This document shows positions 23,700 through 31,481 of a stretch of 64,000 bases of DNA, one piece after another. Source of the DNA: Dorea formicigenerans (GTDB taxonomy: Bacteria > Bacillota > Clostridia > Lachnospirales > Lachnospiraceae); contig NZ_CP102279.1 of NCBI RefSeq assembly GCF_025150245.1, positions 1,423,423 through 1,487,422 of the forward strand, in the 5' to 3' direction. The first letter of the stretch is position 1; each line of letters begins with the position of its first letter. Made by a program: the position numbers and the translations under genes. Under the pieces are notes generated by a model. The model was not told the origin of the DNA. It searched no databases and was given only the letters and a program-made list of their open reading frames with translations.

Positions 23700-25834
23700 C
23701 GGATTTAGAAAAAAGAATCAAAGCGAAGATCCCGGGACCGGACACTGGAATTGAGATCAGACGCACCATGTGTGATATCTGTTCTCCGGGAATGCATTGT
23801 GGAATCAATGCTTATGTGAAAGATGGAAAAGTCATCAAAATCGAAGGCATGGACGGACATCCCTCTAACGATGGGAGACTTTGCAGCAAAGGGCTTGCAA
23901 ATCGTGAGTACATTTACCGGGAAGATCGTATCAAAACTCCACTGAAGCGGGTGGGAAAACGCGGGGAAGGAAAGTTTGAGCCGATTTCCTGGGATGAGGC
24001 TTATGCTGAGATTGCGGAACAGTTAAATAAATGCAAAAAAGATTACGGACCGGAGAGCGTTGCTTTTTATTCCGGATATTCCAAATGGTACAGACAGATA
24101 CTCCGAAGACTGGCTTATGCATTCGGAAGTCCGAACTATGGCTGTGAATCCAGTGCTTGTTACACGGCCGCATTTATGGCGTGGAAAGTAGCAGCAGGTG
24201 AGCAGGCAGATGGAGACTGGGACCATTCGGATTTGTTTCTTGGCTGGGCATTTAACCCATTTTATTCCAGTTACATGCAGGCGAGACATGCCATGGAACT
24301 AAAAGAAAAGGGTCTGAAATTTATTATCGTGGATACAAGAAGAACACCGGCAACAGAAAAGCTGGCAGATCTTTTTCTACAGCCAAAGAGCGGTACCGAC
24401 GGAGCACTTGCTCATGCGATTGCAAATGTTCTGATTGAGCGTGGCTGGATTGACAAGCCTTATATTGATGAATATGTGTATGGTTTTGAGGAGTATGCAC
24501 AGTATGTGAAAGGATTTAATGAATCCAATATTGAGGAGATTACGGGAGTTCCGTATGCTCAGGTCGTGCAGGCAGCTGAGATGATTCATGAGAATCCCAA
24601 AATGAGCTTTAATGAATCTTCTGCACCAATCTGCCACCATAGAAATGGTTTACAGAATTACCGTGCGATTACGGCGCTTCTTGCAATTACCGGAAACTTT
24701 GACCGGATTGGAGGTCAGATTCTGACTCCGCATACTTATATGCATGTGGCATGTGGATTCCCGACAAGAGAAGAAGAATATCTTTATGAGACAAAACCAA
24801 AGAATACAAAACTTCCTATCGGAGCCGGAAGATTTCCTCTTTGGGATTATCTGGAAGGAGAGATGCAGTCCATGGATTTGTCCAGGCAGATTCTGGAAGG
24901 TACACCGTATCCAGTAAAGGGAGTATTTGCACTTGGGTTAAATGTAAGAATGTTCCCGGAATCTAAGAAAATGTTCGAGGCACTTAGAAACCTTGAGTTT
25001 TATGTAGATACAGACTTATTTATGACAGATGCTGCAAAATATGCTGATATCGTGTTGCCAGCATGCTCTTCTTTTGAGCGTGGAGAATTCAAGCCTTACC
25101 GTGGAGGACTTGCATGGTACACCAATTCGGCGATCGAGCCGATCGGAGAGGCGAGAAGCGATGTGCAGATCTGTACGGAACTTGCCCGTGTTATGGATCT
25201 TCCAGACGAGTCGTTAAAACAAGGCTATGATTATTTTATCCAGCATTATATTCTGGATGATTATCATGTGAAAGTAGAAGACTTAAAGAAAGTCGAATTG
25301 CCAGTGAAGATCGCTGAGGTTACGCCGTATGTTCCGATGCAGGATCTGAAAAAAGGACTGAAAACTCCGACTGGAAAATTTGAGTTAAAGAGTGCGATTA
25401 TTGAACAACACCCGGAATGGGGACTGGATGCATTGCCGACTTACAAAGAACCGTTGGACGATGCCGATCCGGAAAAATATCCATTTGTATTTACATCTGG
25501 ATCCCGAATTCCGAATGCGCTTCACAGCAGACTGCATAAAGTACCTAGAAACCGCTCTTTGAGACCAAATCCGACTGCAGATATGAATGCACTGGATTGT
25601 GAAAAAATCGGAGTAAAAGAAGGAGATAAGATTGAAATCTCCACAGAGCGCGGTGCAATCACAGTCAAGGTAAAACCGACTATGACCGTTCCAGAAGGGC
25701 TTGTTAATCTGTTCCATGGTTATTCTGAAGCTGATGCAGAGAGTATTATGGACGAAAATCACCTGGATCCATATTCAGGATTTCCGGCATATCGGTCGAC
25801 TCGGTGTATGGTAAGAAAAAAGGAGGAGGCATAA
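23696..25834 (+). CDS. Molybdopterin bis-PGD oxidoreductase, catalytic subunit
   Basis: A 712-residue DMSO-reductase superfamily enzyme. Cys26, Cys29, Cys35 and Cys63 form the N-terminal [4Fe-4S] site (CDICSPGMHC...LCSKG). In the segment SPNYGCESSACYTAA, Cys155 aligns by eye with the molybdenum ligand of PsrA/PhsA-type reductases. GLNVRMFPES and the C-terminal molydopterin-binding domain (FTSGSRIPNALHSR) are visible. No Tat signal is present, so it acts in the cytoplasm. It forms a three-gene unit with the flavoprotein (4-base overlap) and the ferredoxin (4-base gap). The reaction could be sulfoxide, polysulfide, thiosulfate or another reduction; sequence alone does not decide. Confidence 0.88.
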   Translation: MTDLEKRIKAKIPGPDTGIEIRRTMCDICSPGMHCGINAYVKDGKVIKIEGMDGHPSNDGRLCSKGLANREYIYREDRIKTPLKRVGKRGEGKFEPISWDEAYAEIAEQLNKCKKDYGPESVAFYSGYSKWYRQILRRLAYAFGSPNYGCESSACYTAAFMAWKVAAGEQADGDWDHSDLFLGWAFNPFYSSYMQARHAMELKEKGLKFIIVDTRRTPATEKLADLFLQPKSGTDGALAHAIANVLIERGWIDKPYIDEYVYGFEEYAQYVKGFNESNIEEITGVPYAQVVQAAEMIHENPKMSFNESSAPICHHRNGLQNYRAITALLAITGNFDRIGGQILTPHTYMHVACGFPTREEEYLYETKPKNTKLPIGAGRFPLWDYLEGEMQSMDLSRQILEGTPYPVKGVFALGLNVRMFPESKKMFEALRNLEFYVDTDLFMTDAAKYADIVLPACSSFERGEFKPYRGGLAWYTNSAIEPIGEARSDVQICTELARVMDLPDESLKQGYDYFIQHYILDDYHVKVEDLKKVELPVKIAEVTPYVPMQDLKKGLKTPTGKFELKSAIIEQHPEWGLDALPTYKEPLDDADPEKYPFVFTSGSRIPNALHSRLHKVPRNRSLRPNPTADMNALDCEKIGVKEGDKIEISTERGAITVKVKPTMTVPEGLVNLFHGYSEADAESIMDENHLDPYSGFPAYRSTRCMVRKKEEA

Positions 25835-25838
25835 CATC

Positions 25839-26351
25839 ATGAAGAAATTTTTATTTTTTGATTCTGAAAAATGTTCTGCCTGCGGAGCCTGTGCGCTTGC
25901 ATGCATGGATCAGAACGATATTGATATTCCGGCAGGAGAACAGCCATTCCGGAATACATTTACACTAGAAGAAAAGACAGGTGCATTACATTTTTATTCG
26001 GTAAGCTGTATGCACTGTGAGGATGCTCCTTGTGTTATGGGCTGCCCTTGCGGCTGCCTCTATAAAGATAAGGAGACAGGATTTACACTGTATGATAATA
26101 CGAATTGCATCAGTTGTCATTCTTGCGCTATGGCATGCCCGTATGGAGTGCCGACATTCCGGGAAAATGGCAAGATGGAAAAATGTGATGCATGCATTGA
26201 AAGACAAAAAGCCGGAATGAAACCGGCATGCGTCAAAGTCTGCCCAACAGGGGCGCTTGTACTTCTGACAGAAGAAGAATTTAGGGAAAGACAGAGAATA
26301 GAGCAGGAAAAGAAAGCAAAACTGATGATGAAAAAGCAGTTCGAAAGATAA
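25839..26351 (+). CDS. Four-cluster ferredoxin subunit (DmsB/PhsB type)
   Basis: A 170-residue electron-transfer subunit with four cysteine groups: CSACGACALAC near the start, CEDAPCVMGCPCGC, CISCHSCAMACPYG, and CDACIER with CVKVCPTGAL. Each would bind a [4Fe-4S] cluster, forming the wire to the molybdenum subunit encoded just upstream. GGAGG lies before the ATG. There is no membrane anchor subunit nearby; the FAD gene upstream may replace it, making a soluble NAD(P)H-linked complex. Confidence 0.92.
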   Translation: MKKFLFFDSEKCSACGACALACMDQNDIDIPAGEQPFRNTFTLEEKTGALHFYSVSCMHCEDAPCVMGCPCGCLYKDKETGFTLYDNTNCISCHSCAMACPYGVPTFRENGKMEKCDACIERQKAGMKPACVKVCPTGALVLLTEEEFRERQRIEQEKKAKLMMKKQFER

Positions 26352-26375
26352 GTTGAGGAAAGGACTTTAAGGTTT

Positions 26376-27248
26376 ATGGCAGTAGGATTTATATTTGTGG
26401 CACTTTCAGCTACATGTCTTGGTGTGATGCCCTCATTTCAGAAGCAGGTGTTACTGGATGGTTTGCCGATGAACAGTCTGATGTTCTATGTGAACTGGAT
26501 TATCACACTGGTGTGTCTGGTTATGGCATTGGTAAAGAAAAGGAGTTTTAGAGCTTTGAAGATACAGATTGTCCAGTCACTTCTGATGGGTGTATTTGGA
26601 CTTCTTATCACAGCATTATTATTGAATAACAGCTATCTGTATCTACCGGTTGGAACAGCGATTATGTTGAACTTTTTATACCCGTCTATTGTATGCATTG
26701 TGATGGGAATAGTATTTAAAGAAGGATTTAGCAAATACCAGATTGCGGCGATTGTTGTATCTGTGATCGGAATGGGCTTTTTAACAGGAGCAGGTGGAAA
26801 TATGCCGATGATCGGAATTGTTCTTGCTGTTGCATCCGCATTCGTATATGGTGGATATCTGATTGCGAATGAAAAAGGACCGGCAAATGAATTACCGATT
26901 GAAGTGAAGCTTTTTTATGTATCACTTCCGGGAACAATTTTGTACTGTTTTATTGCTCCGATGACAGGCACTTTAGTTGCACCGCCAAAGAGCATAGATG
27001 TTGCATTTATCATTGCAGTAGGCTTATTTAATGCAGGCGGATATTTCTTTATGATGTATGGAATCAGTAAACTCGGAGCAGCAATCGCATCTTTTGTCTC
27101 CATGCTGGAGCCAATTGTCAGTGTGATTTTCAGTACACTCTGGTTCCATGATCCGGTCACGATTGGGATAGTAGTCGGAGGTGGACTTGTCATGGCAAGT
27201 ATCTTGCTGATTGCCATAGACGGGGCGAAGAAGGGAAATAGTGCATAG
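26376..27248 (+). CDS. EamA/DMT-superfamily transporter
   Basis: A 290-residue drug/metabolite transporter with ten predicted spans in two EamA repeats; repeat ends such as LNFLYPSIVCIVMG and SFVSMLEPIVSVIFSTLW show the Pro-Glu pattern. This family usually exports amino acids or related metabolites. It begins 24 bases after the ferredoxin gene and ends 52 bases before ridA, so it belongs to the operon and may expel a product such as a thiol or excess amino acid. No selectivity can be read. Confidence 0.88.
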   Translation: MAVGFIFVALSATCLGVMPSFQKQVLLDGLPMNSLMFYVNWIITLVCLVMALVKKRSFRALKIQIVQSLLMGVFGLLITALLLNNSYLYLPVGTAIMLNFLYPSIVCIVMGIVFKEGFSKYQIAAIVVSVIGMGFLTGAGGNMPMIGIVLAVASAFVYGGYLIANEKGPANELPIEVKLFYVSLPGTILYCFIAPMTGTLVAPPKSIDVAFIIAVGLFNAGGYFFMMYGISKLGAAIASFVSMLEPIVSVIFSTLWFHDPVTIGIVVGGGLVMASILLIAIDGAKKGNSA

Positions 27249-27300
27249 CAATCCGGACGGATTGTTACATATAAAATTAAATTTGCAGGAGGAAACTATC

Positions 27301-27681
27301 ATGAGTAAAAGAAACGTAAACAGTGAAAAAGCACCGGCAGCAATCGGACCATATTCACAGGCAATCGAAGTGGAAGGAACGATTTATGTGTCTGGTCAGC
27401 TCCCGATTGATGCAGCAACAGGAGAATTTGCATCAGATGAGATCAAAGGACAGACAAAGCAGTCTCTGGAAAATATTGCAGCAATCCTCAAAGAAGCAGG
27501 ATGCACAATGGAGAATGTCGTAAAAACAACAGTTTTATTGCAGGATATGAATGATTTTGCAGCAATGAACGAAGTATACGCCGGATATTTCTCAGCACCA
27601 TTCCCGGCAAGAGCAGCTTTCGAAGTAGCAAAACTTCCAAAAGGTGCAAAGGTTGAGATTGAAGCTGTTGCAAAACGCTAA
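27301..27681 (+). CDS. ridA: RidA family enamine/imine deaminase
   Basis: RidA hydrolyses reactive enamines and imines, chiefly 2-aminoacrylate released by PLP enzymes, to keto acids and ammonia. ATG 27301 follows GCAGGAGG and gives 126 residues, the normal length; the open frame to 27241 is an extension. Motifs are APAAIGPYSQAIEV, YVSGQLPID, Arg in FPARAAFEV, and KGAKVEIEAVA at the end. As last gene of a cluster starting with a C-S lyase that releases 2-aminoacrylate, its presence has a direct chemical rationale. An intrinsic terminator follows. Confidence 0.95.
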   Translation: MSKRNVNSEKAPAAIGPYSQAIEVEGTIYVSGQLPIDAATGEFASDEIKGQTKQSLENIAAILKEAGCTMENVVKTTVLLQDMNDFAAMNEVYAGYFSAPFPARAAFEVAKLPKGAKVEIEAVAKR

Positions 27682-27710
27682 TGAAACAAATTACATGATA
27701 AGAGATAAGG

Positions 27711-27740
27711 AAATGCAGTTGATAGTCAGCTGCATTTTTT
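27711..27740 (+). terminator. Intrinsic terminator after ridA
   Basis: AATGCAG (27712-27718) pairs with CTGCATT (27730-27736), followed by a T run. It closes the C-S lyase to RidA transcription block. Confidence 0.85.
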
Positions 27741-27792
27741 GTGTCTGTCAGTAAAATTAATGATGTGGGATAATGATGCGAAAATATAATTC

Positions 27793-27821
27793 TTGTACAT
27801 TTGTTTATGGTATGTTATACT
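27793..27821 (+). promoter_or_regulatory. Upstream promoter of the AAA ATPase leader
   Basis: TTGTAC and TATACT are separated by 17 bases. The predicted start near 27828 coincides with the first base of the 27830-27853 hairpin. Confidence 0.65.
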
Positions 27822-28006
27822 ACTTTCACGCAGATAATGTTCTTATTATCTGCAAAAGTATCTAATAATTTCAATCATTTCGGAGCCTAAGAATGATCGG
27901 GCATAAATTCCAAAGTGATGAACAGTTGAGAAACAATATAGTGCGAAATTTGCCTCCGGATATATTTACTCCTGGCTGTTGCCGTGCTATTTTGCTGGGA
28001 GGAAGG

Positions 28007-28035
28007 TAGAAATGAAAAAGGAAGTGTGCTATACT
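28007..28035 (+). promoter_or_regulatory. Second, extended -10 promoter for the AAA ATPase
   Basis: TAGAAA, 17 bases, then TATACT preceded by TGC (extended -10). Transcripts from here could only use the ATG at 28075, which has AGGAG eight bases before it. Confidence 0.55.
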
Positions 28036-28074
28036 AAAACGAATAAGAAAAGAAGAGTAACAGGAGAGACAGGA

Positions 28075-29295
28075 ATGAAATATGCAGATCCTTATACTCC
28101 GGGTGCAGGATTTATGCCAGGACATATTGCAGGACGAAAAGAGACACTGGAAAGAGCAGAAAAATATTTGAATACAATCGTATTAGGATATCCTCAGCAG
28201 TCCGTAATTTATTACGGATTACGTGGTGTAGGAAAGACGGTGTTGTTAAATGCAATAGAATGTAAAACGGATGATATGCCAATTTTAATGGGACATATTG
28301 AGATTGCAGAGAAAAGAAATTTTACACAGCAGATTACGAATTATTCTAAAAAATTCATTCATAAGATGAGTTTTAAAGAAACTGCGAAAGATTTTGTCAG
28401 CAGAGTGCAGGACTTATTAAAAGCATTTACAGTCACTTATAATCCGGAAGATCAGTCTTTCAAAGTTGGAATGGAAGAACGGGAGTATATTGTGACAGGA
28501 GATCTGTCGGAGGATCTGACAGATTTATTTGTTGCAATGGGAAAGATGGCTGATAAAACCGGGTACGCAATTTGTTTTTTTGTTGATGAGATTCAGTATA
28601 TGAAAGAGGAGGAGATTGCGGCTCTTGTAAATGCTATCCACAGGTGTAATCAATTGCGCTTGCCTCTTATGATTTTTGGTGCCGGATTGCCTAAGATTTT
28701 GAAAACGCTTGGAAAAGTGAAATCATATTCGGAAAGACTTTTTCGTTTTGAGGAGATTGATGCATTATCAGGGCAGGATGCAAAGGATGCCATCGTAAAG
28801 CCGGCAGAGCCACTTGGCGGAAGTTATACAGAAGAAGCTTTAAGATGGATTATCAGTGAGACGCAAGGATATCCGTATTTTATACAGGAATTATGCAGTG
28901 CTATATGGGAGCATCTGAATCCGGAACAGACGGTGATAGGTATCGATGATGTAAAAGGGGCCGTTTTAAAATTTTATGAAAATCTCGACCGCGGATTTTA
29001 CAGGCTTCGTTATGACCGATGTACACCAAAAGAAAAAATGTTTATTTTTGCAATGGCGAAATGTGAGAAATTACCATGTTCGATTTCGAATGTCGCTAAA
29101 ATTATGGAAACAGAAGTCTCTTCAATATCGCCTTACCGGGCACAACTCATTAATAAAAGTATGATCTATGCAACGGGATATGCGGAGATTGATTTCACAG
29201 TGCCGGGGTTCGACCAGTTTTTAAAACGTTTGAATCCGGAACTTCAATTAGATGAGGTAGAGAAAGTTCAGAAAGGGGATGCAGGTGATGAGTAA
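28075..29295 (+). CDS. AAA/STAND-type ATPase with winged-helix tail
   Basis: A 406-residue ATP-binding protein of unknown role. The start MKYADPYTPGAG fits relatives and has AGGAG upstream; ATG 28012 is an in-frame alternative. Walker A is GLRGVGKTVL near 46-55, Walker B CFFVDEIQY near 170, followed by a sensor-like FGAGLPKIL and a C-terminal winged-helix-like domain (from about 315). The layout recalls Orc1/Cdc6-like or STAND ATPases. It overlaps ppk1 by eight bases, so the two are co-translated, hinting at a link to polyphosphate or stress that is otherwise unsupported. Confidence 0.75.
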   Translation: MKYADPYTPGAGFMPGHIAGRKETLERAEKYLNTIVLGYPQQSVIYYGLRGVGKTVLLNAIECKTDDMPILMGHIEIAEKRNFTQQITNYSKKFIHKMSFKETAKDFVSRVQDLLKAFTVTYNPEDQSFKVGMEEREYIVTGDLSEDLTDLFVAMGKMADKTGYAICFFVDEIQYMKEEEIAALVNAIHRCNQLRLPLMIFGAGLPKILKTLGKVKSYSERLFRFEEIDALSGQDAKDAIVKPAEPLGGSYTEEALRWIISETQGYPYFIQELCSAIWEHLNPEQTVIGIDDVKGAVLKFYENLDRGFYRLRYDRCTPKEKMFIFAMAKCEKLPCSISNVAKIMETEVSSISPYRAQLINKSMIYATGYAEIDFTVPGFDQFLKRLNPELQLDEVEKVQKGDAGDE

Positions 29296-31393
29296 GGAGC
29301 TTTTAAATTATACACAGAACCGGGAACTTTCCTGGTTGAAATTCAATCACAGAGTATTGGAAGAAGCGCAGGATGAGTCAGTACCGCTATTGGAGCGGAT
29401 GAAATTCGTGGCGATTTTTACCAGCAATCTGGATGAATTCTTTATGATTCGTGTTGGAAGTCTTTATGATATGGTGCACACAGATGCCAAGGCAAAAGAC
29501 AGCCGGTCCGGCATGACAGCGCAGGAGCAGATCCATGCAATCCTGACAGAAGTTGCACCTTTATATAAAGAGCGCGATAAGACTTATGCTGAGATAAAAA
29601 AAGAATTACATCCATATGGTGTGTGTGGGCTTGATTATAAAGAGTTGGAGCCTCAGGAAAAGAAATATGTAAAGCATTATTTTAAAACTCAGATATTACC
29701 AATTCTTTCACCTCAGATCGTGGATGCGAATCATCCATTTCCGCATCTTTTGAATAAAGAATTGTATGTAACGGCAAGTTTGAAGATGGATAACAAAAGT
29801 ATGATGGGAATTGTTCCGGTGCCACAGTTCGTGTCGGACATTTTGTGCCTTCCGGGACATGATATCCGATACATTCGTATGGAAAAGGTCATCCTGGAGC
29901 ATCTGAACCTGGTATTTCCGAAGTACGAAGTGTCGGAAGCGAATTATATCTGTGTAACGAGAAATGCTGATGTGTCTCCGGATGACGAGGCTTTGGAAGT
30001 GACGGATGACTTCCGGTATCTTATGCAGCAGACTATTCACAAACGCCGCCGTATGGCGGTAGTCAGACTGGAGACTGCAAATAAACTGTCTGAAGAGACA
30101 CAGAAATATTTCTGTGAGAAGTTTGAGATTGAGCCGAATCAGATTTTTCGAACAAAGATGCCGATGAAATTAGATTATATTTTTGGTATCAGTGGGAATT
30201 TACCGGAAGCTATGAAACGCTCTCTGACTTATACGCCATTTTCGCCACAGAACAGTGGACATGTGGCAGCAGGTAATGTGATGCGCCAGATAAAGAAAAA
30301 AGATATCCTGTTATTCTTTCCGTATGAGAGTATGGATCCGTTTTTGCGCCTTATAAAAGAAGCGTCGGTGAATCCGGATGTTATGACGATCAAGATTACG
30401 ATTTATCGTCTGGCAAAGAAAGCAAGGCTGGTAGAATATCTGTGTGCGGCAGCAGAAAACGGAAAAGAAGTAACGGTTCTGATCGAACTGCGTGCAAGAT
30501 TTGATGAGCAGAATAATATTGACTGGTCTGAGCGCCTGGAAGAAGCAGGGTGCCGTGTGATCTATGGATTTGACGGTTATAAGGTGCATTCAAAGATTTG
30601 TCTTATTACTTATAGAAGCCGCGGAGAAATCCAGTATATTACACAGATTGGAACTGGTAATTACAATGAAAAGACAGCGGCAATGTATACAGATTTGTCG
30701 CTCATGACAGCAAATTCGGCAATAGGGAAAGATGCGGCAGAATTCTTTAAAAATATGTCAATTGGTAATCTGGCAGGACAATATGATTATTTGATCGTAT
30801 CACCGACCAGCCTGAAGCAGAAGATTCTTTATCTGATGGATGAGGAAATCAAAAAAGGTTCTAATGGGCGGATCATTATGAAAATGAATTCTGTTACGGA
30901 TGTAGATTTTATACAGAAAGTATCAGAAGCATCACGTTCAGGAGTGAAAGTGGATCTGATCGTGCGGGGAATCTGTTGTATTTTGCCGGGTGTAACTGGC
31001 TATACGGACAATGTCCGTGTGATGAGTGTTGTCGGAAGATATCTGGAGCATCCGCGTATTTTCAGTTTTGGAAGTGGAAATGATCAGAAGATTTATATTG
31101 GATCAGCAGACATGATGACACGTAATACTGAGAAGCGTGTAGAAGTAGCTGCCCCGATACTGGATCAGGATATCTGCAGGCAGATCAATCACTATTTGAA
31201 AGTGATGTTAAGTGATAATGTAAAAGCAAGAGTTCTTGGAAGTGACGGAAAATACAGGCGTAAAGAGCAGAAAGAACCGTATATTGATTCACAGAATGTC
31301 TTTATGCAAGAGGCATTGCAGGCAAAACCGCCACAGGAAGTACCGGAGAAAATTGGTTTATTGAAGAGAATCGGACGGATATTCAGCAGGTAA
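29288..31393 (+). CDS. ppk1: Polyphosphate kinase 1
   Basis: Ppk1 reversibly polymerises the gamma phosphate of ATP into polyphosphate. ATG 29288 is preferred because AAGGGG lies nine bases before it, whereas ATG 29279 would touch that site. The 701 residues show the N domain (NRELSWLKFNHRVLEEA), the PLD-like catalytic domains with KVHSKICLI containing the autophosphorylated His, GTGNYNEKTA, and SADMMTRNTEKRVEV. All expected key residues are present. It overlaps the ATPase gene and is followed by topB after 88 bases. Confidence 0.96.
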   Translation: MSKELLNYTQNRELSWLKFNHRVLEEAQDESVPLLERMKFVAIFTSNLDEFFMIRVGSLYDMVHTDAKAKDSRSGMTAQEQIHAILTEVAPLYKERDKTYAEIKKELHPYGVCGLDYKELEPQEKKYVKHYFKTQILPILSPQIVDANHPFPHLLNKELYVTASLKMDNKSMMGIVPVPQFVSDILCLPGHDIRYIRMEKVILEHLNLVFPKYEVSEANYICVTRNADVSPDDEALEVTDDFRYLMQQTIHKRRRMAVVRLETANKLSEETQKYFCEKFEIEPNQIFRTKMPMKLDYIFGISGNLPEAMKRSLTYTPFSPQNSGHVAAGNVMRQIKKKDILLFFPYESMDPFLRLIKEASVNPDVMTIKITIYRLAKKARLVEYLCAAAENGKEVTVLIELRARFDEQNNIDWSERLEEAGCRVIYGFDGYKVHSKICLITYRSRGEIQYITQIGTGNYNEKTAAMYTDLSLMTANSAIGKDAAEFFKNMSIGNLAGQYDYLIVSPTSLKQKILYLMDEEIKKGSNGRIIMKMNSVTDVDFIQKVSEASRSGVKVDLIVRGICCILPGVTGYTDNVRVMSVVGRYLEHPRIFSFGSGNDQKIYIGSADMMTRNTEKRVEVAAPILDQDICRQINHYLKVMLSDNVKARVLGSDGKYRRKEQKEPYIDSQNVFMQEALQAKPPQEVPEKIGLLKRIGRIFSR

Positions 31394-31481
31394 AAAATTA
31401 ATTTGCTAGTATTCTATGAGGGTGATAAGAATTCGGATGTAATTAATAAAAAAGGTAAAGTAAGGAGTTAACGTAATAAAT

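Larger units (their letters stand above)
27741..28074 (+). other. Long leader with two promoters before the AAA ATPase gene
   Basis: No gene is supported here. A first promoter (27793-27821) is followed by a hairpin with 9-bp arms (27830-27853, GCAGATAAT/ATTATCTGC). A second promoter lies at 28007-28035. A good ribosome site (GGGAGGAAGG, from 27997) precedes an in-frame ATG at 28012, so an N-terminal extension of the ATPase is possible from the first promoter. CCTCC near 27953 could pair with that site. Confidence 0.55.
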
